64,000 nucleotides of DNA from Trileptium ribeirensis (taxonomy: Eukaryota; Nematoda; Enoplea; Enoplida; Thoracostomopsidae): positions 62,001-126,000 of the forward strand of contig JASANE010029378.1 in assembly GCA_030248225.1 (NCBI GenBank). The letters run 5' to 3'. Positions 10,687-22,600 of this stretch are shown here, in pieces (position 1 is the stretch's first letter; every line of letters begins with the position of its first letter). A model generated the notes under the pieces. That model had not been told where the DNA came from, searched no databases, and saw nothing but the letters and a program-made list of their open reading frames with translations. The position numbers were made by a program, and so were the translations under genes.

Positions 10687-13600
10687 GTGAGTATGCTCAG
10701 GTAGCGGCAGGCCGACCTCTATTGGCATTATCTAAATATTACGAAATCAGGGCCCAACCTTTACTGAATATAGCGGATTTGTTATTGCTCGCTTTGTAGG
10801 CCTTGATGTGAAAACCGTGTAGCTGGATATCCAAGGTCGCTGTCGGTCGAGGTGAGTATGCTCAGGTAGCGGCAGACCGACCTCTATTTGCATTATCTAA
10901 ATATTACGAAATCAGGGCCCAACCTTTACTGAATATAGCGGATTTGTTATCGCTCGCTTTGTACGCCTCGGTGTGAAAACCGCGCAGCTGGACGCTTAAG
11001 CTCGCTGTCGGTCGACGTGAGTATGCTCAGGTAGCGGAAGGCCGACCTCTATTTGCATTATCTAAATATTACGAAATCAGGGCCCAACTTTTCGGAATAT
11101 AGCGGATTTGTTATTTCATGTTAACCTATTTTCATATTATGTTTGCGTTTTACCATGCCTGTGTTGTATGTTTAAAAGCTACTTCTGGTGTTATGGTCAG
11201 TAGTTGCGTGTACATTAATTTATATTGTCTATTTGCAAATTGTTTTACATTTTAAGCATTGCTAACTTGTTCAATTGGCGCTATCAAAGCCTTGGTGATC
11301 TTAGTCACATCAAGGAAGATTCAGAATATCAAAAAGCGAATGCTGGGTTTTTATTCGATTACCAGCTTATCGATGTTGGCGATTTTAATGGTGTTGGAGA
11401 ATCGTCTCCAACACCGTATTTCTATCAAGTGTGTAGTTTGTAATTTGTATTTCATAATTTTAGTTAAGTTTCTTTTCCGCATTTTATGACCTCACAATGG
11501 TTTTCGTTGTATCACAATCGCGGTGTATGGCTGAAATAACTTATTTTTAACTAGAATTATTCACATAAATGAATTTGATACTATAGTTTGCTTAATCATA
11601 GATTTATAATCTGGGGTACTTCATCAATTTTGCTACGCAGGATATTTTTGATAACGAGTTGGGCGAACCATAATCAGGCCCATGGCGGCCGAAGGAGTGG
11701 TCTCGCAAAAAGTGCTGTTGAACAAGGGTATAGATCCTAATAAGTTGAGTTCGGAAAGTGGTCTTTTGTGATGTTGCTCCCCTTTCGTGATAGATAGGCA
11801 GTGAAACGCTGCTACCCGCAAGGCCAGATTTGGCACTTGAGCCTAGTTTTTGGCCAGTTTGTCGCGAAAAATGTGGCCCGAGATCTTGGCGGGTCAGCTA
11901 AATGGTACATCGTCGTCGACTTTGATATCAAGCAAGAATTCGCAATAGATCGAAATTTCGTTGAATTGAAAATAATAGAAATTTTACAATTTGGAAATTT
12001 AACTGCTCCAAAATCGATCGAATTTCGTTTAATTGAAATCGAAATCGATCGAAATTTCGTTTAGTCAAAAACAATCGAAAATAGATCGATTATATTGCAC
12101 TTAGTTTTGGCCGTAACTATAACTATATACACGATTTGTGCACGAGTAAACTTGGCACAACCAACCATTCTGTTTTGTAATTTCGCATAAAAATTGTTAC
12201 CTAACGCGTATTGGTCGCTTGAAATAGGACATAAAGTTATTCGCGAACACAGTACTCTGCGATTGATATCTAGCCATTTTGGGTTCTCGAAAATGCGAGC
12301 AAAATTACAGCAATTTTGAGGGCGAAAATTGGTCGAATTTTCAACAAGTTTAATACAGTTGTGATGTCAAAAGCAAATCGATCGTATAGTTAATATCTTT
12401 GTGTTCGCGAACACTAAATAACCGTATGCAAACTTGATAGGTATTAGGATGCGGAAATTCTGCAAATTGAAAATCGCCAAAATTCTGTTTGAGCACAAGG
12501 TTAAATTTCTCGCACTTGGATTTGATTTTGCCAACTTTTGGATCGCGAAATACCGTATATAATACAGCTCTTTTGCCGTAACAAGGGATTGCGACTCGAT
12601 ATCTGTTATTACAAAATAGTATGGTAGGTGGGATAATCTTATGTTTATTTACGCATTAATTGTTATTAATTAGAATTGCTGTGGCGTCCTGGGTAGATTA
12701 CTCTTTGTAACGGTATGTTTTGAGTCTTTTTATTGAAGCAATGATTATGCTTAACGTTCATTTATTTTTATGGAGTACGGCTTAGTCTTCCATACGCATG
12801 ATTATCTCGCAGACACTGAGATGTCCCTAATACATCCTATCCGTACAATTACAAAATTTTAGTTATTAACACTAAGAACTTCTTGTCTAAGGCTGCGTCT
12901 GTATGTACGCTTAGTTAAATTCATTGAAATTGAAAGTTAGTCGTGATTCAACGTTTAAACATTTAACACTTCAGACGTATCAACATTACACTGTTTTCTG
13001 ACTAACATTTCAACACAAGCTGTATGTTGTCCCCACTTGTGTGCGGAAGAACCATTTGGTTGCGATGCCTTCGTCTACCATAGCATGTCCATAGTAATGA
13101 AGACTGTTAAAACGCCATTCACTGCTTGCAGTGAGTGGTGTTACACCGGCGTGGTATCTGTCATGTGCGTCAATCAGAGAGGCTATACAAATTGTATACT
13201 TGTAGAAACTGTGATTTCAGAATCTCGCTGAAGCAGAATATGCTGTAGCAATTTTTATGTATATGAGGCTTGTTGGCTACCCGGCATCAAAGATCACGAT
13301 TCTTACGACGTATAATGGACAAAAATTTTTGATTCGTGACGTGCTTCGAAAAAGGTGCTCTTCAAATCCGCTAATTGGTGATCCGCATAAGGTTAGCTGC
13401 ATCGATTGGTTAAAGTAGGGGAAGCCATGCAGAAATTCTTTAAATAATAACTATGTATTTTGCAAATACCTAAGACTGCGTATAGCTTTTGCGCTTATTA
13501 ATGCTACCAAGATAAGTACCTTTTGTAATTGTTCATAAAACATTAATGGCAATTTTATCTAAACCAAGTGTAAGATTTATAACAACACAGTTTAAGCGTT

Positions 13601-16600
13601 ATTGTTTACACTAGCGGACCGAACATACATTGCTTACACATTTTTTTGCATTCACTGTATATGTTTATCAGAGGTGACATGTATTACTACTAATTTTGTA
13701 AACAGGTTTGTCTAGAGGAAAATACAGTACCCGCCAAAAATGACTGTCGCTCGCTCGCGACTCGCTCGAAATAAATTTGTTCTAAAAATAGAATTTTCTA
13801 TTAATTTAAATAGTTGCGAAATCCCGAGCGAGCCACTCGCTCGAGACTCGCTCGGAATGCGACGGTCATTTTTGGCGAGTACTGTACTTCGTTTGTGTCA
13901 TATTGGAATATTGTTATGCTATCCACCACATACATATTATGTACTTCTTGTAATTATGCGAAAACATTTTGGCATTAACTCAACAAAGAAATGATATTTA
14001 GTTTCATTTACCCGTATTCATTCCAAATGACAGCGTTTGATTTACCAGTTCTTAATAATTGTGCATGACTCATAATGTTATACTTGATAGAACAAAGAAA
14101 TATTATACTTTCAAGTCTTGTTTTTGCTAATCTGTCTATATTTAAGTAGAATATAGTTATTTGAAATTTCAATATGAGCAGTTGTTATATCTTAGGTTGC
14201 TACCGTTGACAAGTATCAGGGTCAGCAAAACGATTACGTTATTTTGTCTCTGGTGCGAACTCAAACTGTTGGGCATTTGAGGTAAGTTAGCTTGAGTGTT
14301 TTCTGAGTAGCTAGTAAAATTCTTAAAAATTGCACGAACATATCTTGCATAATAACTATAATATTTGTAAATTTGGAGCAAACACTTTCTAAAATCATTT
14401 ATTAAGTGCTGTTACATGCTAAGCAGGTATTTTGGAATTTGTTAAATTGCATAATTTATTTTATACCATCTATAATCAAATGTGTAGGTGCATAGCATGC
14501 ACTCTGTGTACAGTACCCGCCATAAATGCTCGTTGGTCTCTCGATGATAAGTTGCTACTCGTTCAACGTTTCGCTGTTCAAAACATATTGACTAAACATG
14601 GACTGTGAAATGTATAACAATAAAAGTGTTATATTGGCGTTTTCTGATACTGTAAACTATCATGTCAGTTCCAAATAATATATATTCATGTATTCTTAAT
14701 CATTATCAAAGTGCAACTCTACTGCTTCAATTTTAGAGATGTACGTCGATTGGTTGTTGCATTGTCGCGTGCTCGACTTGGTCTGTATATTCTTGCGCGG
14801 TGCAGATTGTTCAGGAATTGTTTTGAGCTGGCGCCGGCGTTTTCTATTGTAAGTTATGATTCGATGTAAGTTTAAAATAATATTATGATTGGTTTTTTCA
14901 TAAAATGTAGTTTTTAAAGTTAGTTAATCAAAATATATGTTAGCGATTTTGGTTCTATAGGTGATATCTGATGTTGTTTTTGATTATATACATACATCTC
15001 CACAGCTTTCCAGTGGGAAAAATCGGTATTTTACACTGTTTCAGAAGCGTGGGTTTTAATAATTACTCTACTTTTCTCTGGCTTCTTTAAAGTGGAAGGG
15101 GGGGCTCAGGCATTTTAGGTTGCCCTGGAAATGCACGAGCGCCCTCCGATTGGAGCCCACTGCCAAGATGCTAGCTCGCCCTCCGCGGCAAAATTTTTGG
15201 TTTCGCGAGTAAAATAACCAGCAGGTGACATAAAAAATTGACATTTTTACTAAATTCCCTTTGCGGAGCTAAAAATTTGACTAGTAGCAGCAAAAATTGA
15301 TTTAAAAGTCTCTTTTAACCTCAACAAAGACGTTTTTGCATCATTTCTGAGCTTGTTTATGTACAAATATAGCGTTTTTCGCTAAAAATATTAAATTTTT
15401 AATCTTCGACCTCCTCCCAATTCGTCCCCAGTTCAACCCAAGAGCCGCAGTTTCCCAGGCATAATTTGGCGCCCCCAGTTCCGAGCCAGCTGCCCCGTCC
15501 CGGTTCATGCTCCCTGGCAAAATTTTTAGCGAACGGAGAAGCCAGTCTCTTATTAAATTTTGTAGGGAATCTGAATTAGTTTATGTCTACATACTTTAGC
15601 AAAGTGTACAGCATTTCGCTTTACATTATTATGATACCGCTGATAATTAAATCATTATATGTGAAGGAATAACGTCAAAATTATGGAGATCATTTTTCTA
15701 CGATGAATGTTCTGTTTCGTTGTCAATGCTGCTTATTAATGATGGTGGAAATGTTCATTTTCCACCGCGTTGTGGCGCTAATATTACTGTGAATTGTGTT
15801 ATAAATGTGTATTTTAGCTCACTCGGCGACCTCTGAAACTGCTTATCGATCCTACAGAATCTTGGCCAGCAGAACGCATGGTTAGTTTCCATCTGCTATG
15901 ATAATTCAGTACTAATTTCTAATCTTAAAATATTCTAGCCTGACTTAATAAATCATCTGTAATCTTGAAAATATTTTCGCGCAACACAATAATTTAATTT
16001 TCAAACGATTGTATATTTTGTATGAAATTTACCAAATAAAATTTAAGTTTGTGCCTCAACATCATTCTTTCTCAAAATATAATTTTGAAATATATAGTCT
16101 GCCTTTAGACAAAGCTCTCGCATTTTGTTGGAATCAAAATATAAAATATTAATGTCTATCTCGTTATTACAAAGTAAATAAGATGATTTTCAAGCCATTG
16201 CGCATTTTATTGAAGTTTAACAAGTTTAATTCCGTATCTCAACATACCCAATTGGTATAATATTTTGCAAGTAGACATAATCCGCGGTAGTCAAACTTTA
16301 GAGGAAACATTCAAAAGGGTTAGAGTTTTTGGTACTGTGCAGGTGCTGCCAGAAATAACTGCCGTTCGTTCGAGACCTGTCCAATGTTGTTTATGTAGCA
16401 AAGCTTGTCCTAATAAGTTTCAACAAGAACCCGTATTATGTATAATGTAGCACTCAGGACTAGGACTCAGCTCACCACACAAGCTTAGTATAAACTTCCA
16501 AGAAATATCAAAGACATAGGACTCTCCGAGCAAAATCAGTCACGGCTAAGTTAACTAATTCAATCTTAAACACAGAAAGCTAGGACGCACCCTCACTAAA

Positions 16601-19600
16601 AACTCTCTTATTATGCCCCAAGATTATTACTATGGTCAAGAATAAACAACAGTTGAAACGGTGAGAGCGACCGTGAGGTCTAATAGTACTATAGGGCAAC
16701 CACAGTTAAAATTCTCACAAATCAAGGAAGGGGATAAGCGTCCTCCCAACAAAACTCTGCCCTATAATATAGGAAGGGAATAATCGTCCTCCCTTACACA
16801 ATAACTTTTAATGCTAACACTTGAAGAGCTACTTACCAGCTGCGGTTTCTTCGGCGATTAACTCCCCGACTGAGCTGTGCAGCTGGCTTATATACACAGA
16901 AATCCCAGACTACATGAATTCTAAGAAAATGTTTAATTGCCTCAAAAACAAACCGAAATGCCACTATACTCTGCGGTTCGGGTTTTGTTAACCTATCACT
17001 AATATTCAAATAAGAACCCACACGTTCAAGCAGAAATCTTGTAATTCTTAGAAAATGTCAGCTATCTACAAATTTTAAAAAGATCATCATCATCTTTTTT
17101 TTCAAAACAAAAAAAATAAAACAAAATGAAAAAAAATAAAAAAAAATCGGTAAATTAACACGCCAACACTCTCAAAATTAAATTCACCAAATCTCAGCTC
17201 AATCAACTGCGCATTCACCCAGACTACCTCAAAGCTGCAACAGCAACATTCGGCATTTACAATCGAAACAATCACAAAACGTCAAATATTTGCAAATTAA
17301 TAAGTTTATTATTTACTCTATCTTAATAATAATTACTTATATATTACGTATTGACCCAAAAATAAAAAGAAACGGAGAGAAAACAACAGAGGCAAAAGAA
17401 GGAAAAGCCTACGGGCTGAAAAGGAAAATAAAAGAGAAGTAAAAAAAGAAAAAGAATAACACAGGGCCGAAAAGGTCCCCACACAGCAAAAAATACTTAG
17501 GGACGTCCGCAGATGGCCTACATAGGGCTATGGCACATAGGGTTCCCGGCACACCTTAGGTAGGGTAAATAACTGTTTTCTTGCCGGGGATCCACTCTGC
17601 AGGTGCAACTATAAAAATGTGAAAACTGTAGCCCCGATGACTTTAGCTATCATAGCTAGAATAAAGGTTTCCAACACAGTAACAAAAGCTATTATAGTTA
17701 GATAGAGCAAATCTGCAGTCCCTGTTTAATTCAACAGTTAGAATTCTGTAGTACAGAGACGGTGTCATCAAAATACAGCCCCACGGATATCCGTTATATA
17801 CAGCGATTATCCCAAACTCATGCTGCACACTGTATCCCAACAGCCTGGCTCGGCCTTGTCTGTACAGTATAATCTGGTCTGCTACAAAGTAAAAAATTCC
17901 ATCTTTAAAAAATTTGGCTCGAATATTTTAACGAAATCACGTACACTTCACTCGCACTACGCTTGCCTTGATCTATTCAGCCTCAACTCCAGTTTTTGCG
18001 CTCCATTCGGCACACATCTGCAACTATAGCACCCGGAAAACACCCGTGTCAAAGCAAACTTGATGTCATACAGTCTCCAGTGTCAGGCAACCGCTGCCCC
18101 ACATCCGACCGTTTGTTTGCCACTCTTCCCCGTCGTCGCCCATTTATCAGCCCCGAAGGAACTGTAGGCTCCAACCATGCAGACTCTCCTATGTCGCAGA
18201 GCATTCGTCTTGCACACTGTTAACGAGTTAACAGGGCCGCCATTACCGAAGTGACAGCGCCGACAGTCAGCATGACCGCGTCCGTTTCCAGACCTAGGTT
18301 GCCTTTGCAGGCAGTAGCAAACGCACAACCGAACATGGAACAGACCAAGCCACCCGACACCAAAGCGACATCAGACACCAAACAAAAGTCCGCAATGACA
18401 CAGATATCGCCGAGCACCAAGCTACACATGTAAACTAAAGCTTCAAACTCGGACTAAAAGGATCCTCAGAACACGGCAAGGTGATGCAAGATTTTTGTTC
18501 TATTCATTTGAAACCTGGTGAACTATGTCTATTTAAAAAACAGTTACAGAATTTCTGCCTTACGATGATTGCAATAAAGATGTGGTATATACAATTATAA
18601 AATTTGTTATATAGTTTTTTTAATAAATACCTCAATTTTAAAAGTTGAGCCCTAAAATATATGAACCCAGGCTACTCTAACCAACTAGTAAAATTTTACT
18701 TTAAAAGTACCAAATACTTTGCTACATGTGAAATCTATCTGCATAGCGATGGTTAAACTGTTGACTTTTAGCAATGAACAGCGTGCAAGCATCTTAATGT
18801 GAATAGTGCTTAGGAAATTATTTATCACAGTTGAGGTACTTTTAGGCCTCATAATGCTTGAGTTGCAGAGAGGGTAGATTCAACTTAGTACATCTGAGGC
18901 AGCTTTGATTTGAACACATGTGTTGTTGTTTCAACTTCCTTCATCACCGAAACATGAGCTAGCTATTATAACGGTTAGATCAAAGTTGTAATTATGGACT
19001 CTACTTACCGAGCACAACAGTCCAGAACCAACGGTGTTTTCACCAGATACCAGACCACAATAAAGTCAAAAGGATATATTTCTGCGTGCAATAGTTTCGG
19101 AATTATTTCAACGATACTAAGACGTAAAGATTTCCAGTCCAAACAGCCAACAGTCATATCCGTAAGCCAATTGACACCAATAATAAGGCACAATAATAAC
19201 GTCGATTGCACATACAGTAAAACGTCTCCAATAAACTTTATCTATAATAATTATCAAAATTATTTACAAAAGTAATCCCTTGCATAGCTTTGAAATCACT
19301 AACCTCAACTGGCTAACGCTAAAACTATTACAACACCTCTCGTTAACAATTAATGTATAAAACGCGTGTCTAACACAAATTTATGATATCCATACATAAT
19401 TTGGATATTTAGAGAATCAGCGTAGCAATACTATGCATATATACATACAGTTTTGCCTATAATCATTTAAGCCAATCAGTCTGTTGTAATGGACAACGCT
19501 CCATCAAGACCCGGTTCGTCCGAAGGCCAAAACTCTGTTCCAATAGAATCGAAAATGTCTTATGGCCCAAAAAGTAGGCAAATGTTAAACGTACAGCCGT

Positions 19601-22600
19601 GGCTTTCTTAGCATCTTTTTCTCAGCAAAGCACCACTGTTAGCATGACCTCTGCCCATGTGCATATGCATCCGCATTGGTGTCCCAGGGTACGGAAGCGT
19701 CTGCAAATCCAAATCCATCAAGACCCGGTTCGTCCGAAGGCCAAAACTCTGTTCCAATAGAATCGAAAATGTCTTCTGGCCCAAAAAGTAGGCAAATGTT
19801 AAACGTACAGCCGTGGCTTTCTTAGCATCTTTTTCTCAGCAAAGCACCACTGTTAGCATGACCTCTGCCCATGTGCATATGCATCCGCATTGGTGTCCCA
19901 GGGTACGGAAGCGTCTGCATCTCCAAATTTGCCTTGTTTAATTTTAACATTTTTAGGTGGTAAACATAGATTACCCTGCTACAACGCGTTCCTTTTTAAG
20001 ATTCTCTAAGGTTCATTAGTGATCACCAAAAAACTTGCTTTTCGACAACCAAAGTTGTTTTGGTTCACAATAGACCGGAAGATACATCATATTGCTTAGA
20101 TCTCTCGGCTTACTTCATAACAAATTTGGTTTAAGCTAAGTATATATTGTAAACTGGTTTTGACGAAATGGTATAAGGTTTTCTTAAAAATAATACAAAT
20201 GCTAACAAATCAAGGCCCATCGCAAGATCGAGTAAATTGTAAAAGTATGTCTTCGTCACAAGTTTAAATCAATCGCGCTTTGCAAGTTCCGACCACATAA
20301 AATTATAGTGGAAATAAAATTTTTTTTTAAATTTCCGAAAACGTATTACATTTACTAGGATTGAGTAGAAAAGTACGGTTCCAGTATGTATGTGGTGTGT
20401 AGTTTCTGCCACATGCTTGCTGGCATCGTGTTTACAACTACACAACTTGGATGAGCTTAAATTTAGTTAAATTTAAGTTTTCCATCGTGGATTGAATTTT
20501 GTGCTTCTCGTTAATTATATTTTGAAATAGTAACCTTTATCAGAGTGCATATAAAAACATAGTCTTTTCCTTTAAATTCTACTCTGAAATTTGTCAACTC
20601 CAAAGCTACCGCAACAACTGTGGTGCTTATGCGACTTAGCTCTCTCGACGAAGCGTTTTATACAATGTTTTTAATTTTTTTTTGATTCGGGTTACCAATC
20701 TCACATTGGCGCCGAAAATGTTTAAAAAAAATTTCTCAATAATTGCATAGGTTTATTTAACATTCTAACCTTACTGGTTAAGACAGGCTTAGGATTGCGG
20801 CTTACATACTCCATTCGCATATCAACTCCAAATCATATAACGACATAATCTCAAATGCACCTAACAAATGAATGAATTCAGCCGGCTTCGACCTATTTCA
20901 ACTTGGCTCGAATAAGTTTTATGGTAATATGGGAAACTGCGAATTTCAAAAAAAATGTTTTGAAAATTTTCCGTACGCTTGCTAACCCAAAAATTCAAAA
21001 AAAAATTGTGTCAAATATGTCCGGTCAATCAGAGTCGAAATGCACCAAATTCATCGCAGCATCCTCAAAATTGACGAATTTTCAGCTCCACGAAAAGGGT
21101 GGAGGGCTGCAAGGAAAGACCCCAAAAATGTAACAGACCTGCAAGGTTTTTTAATGAGGCAGTTTTGTCATTGCAACTAAAATACATTTTGCAACTTATC
21201 GCACCAAACTAGTACAGCAAGCCTCTTCTCTTATCGTCGCCTTCAGAGTTTAGCTCTAGAGACAACGTTTTTTACTCATGCGTGGAAATGTCACAGTTAT
21301 GGTTAACTGATTTAAACTTGTTTTGCGTCGTCACTATACTTAAAATTCGCCTTTTCCTTTTCAGTATAGGCAAAACAGATTGAAAGAAACTATGAACTTT
21401 TGAAGTATTAAGTTTTAGTTTAAAAATGTAATTCGTGTCGGCTATCACTTTACAAAATTTGGGTCAAGATAGATGGGATAAAATCATCCCGGAAGAACAA
21501 CTTTTCAAAATCAATTTTTTGTGACATTAATCCGCATATAAAATTAATAATCTGAAATCAGTGGAACCAAGCAGAATGACAAAACACGTTCAAGTTACAG
21601 TGTCGCCATTTAGTGCCTAAGAACACTGCTAAGACCAACAATTATTAGAACTATTGTTACAAAAAGAAATATAAAATTTTAAGCATATTCACTGTGAAAT
21701 ATCACCGACGCCAATGCCAAAATGTCAAGCTTTACTCTACGTTCCCAGTGATCATGAAAGTTTTATAAGCCGCAGAACCACCGCTGTAGTCAAAACACTG
21801 TAGATTCTACATTGTTCAAAATATCTATAGCTTCAGTACAGTCATCATGCCTGCATTGCGTATAATAGCTGCAGCTGCTCATATTCTAAATGAAATACCT
21901 GCATGTATTAATATTTCTTGGCTCTGTTTACGATTTAAATCTGCATCCGAACTAAAAACCTTAACGAACACTCATATTTGTCAACAATTCAGCCATCTAA
22001 TAAATCACACAAAAACAGGATTTCTGTAAAAGAAATTCAAAAGCCTGTGTACATTTCACATATTCGAAATGCCATAAAGACAGTAAATTTGTCCATTCCT
22101 AATTTGTTTAGTCTTAAGACTCTTCCGGTCATGCCCCTCCCGCACTTCCAATCGAACCCCAACATATATTGTCAATGCTTCTCAAACTTCGCGCTGGTCT
22201 AATTTGCAAAATCGCATGAGCAATGTTACGCTCAGAGATAGGAACATCTGAGGACACGTATTTACAAAACTGCCGTATTCGTGTGTACCTAGGCTCCACG
22301 CAATATGAGGCAACTTCGAACTCAAATCATTCAGTCAGTTCATACTTCGTATGAACTTCAATGCAATCATATTATACAAATCCACTTATGAATCTTCATG
22401 GTGAAAAAAGAAAAAAATAACAGTATTTGAAAAAAAAGCCGCGCTGCAAGGAAAGTATTGCTTCAAGAGAATTATACACGGCAATACAGCCCAGTTGTTC
22501 AAACTCGTGCTATTTCGGTAGTTTAAACGGTGCAACAGTCGTGCACAGTATGCCATGCCACATCCAATACACTGTATCATAACATACGAACAAATCACAA

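Noticed and set aside
10787..11020. Extra AQR exons downstream of exon a
   Set aside because: The duplicated exon pieces contain in-frame TAG and TAA and have no acceptor; frame and phase fit exon b at 11257 only from the first copy.
18083..18433. Three overlapping ORFs in a CpG-richer patch
   Set aside because: They overlap on both strands, have no family features, and lie within the AQR intron; the higher GC alone opens frames.
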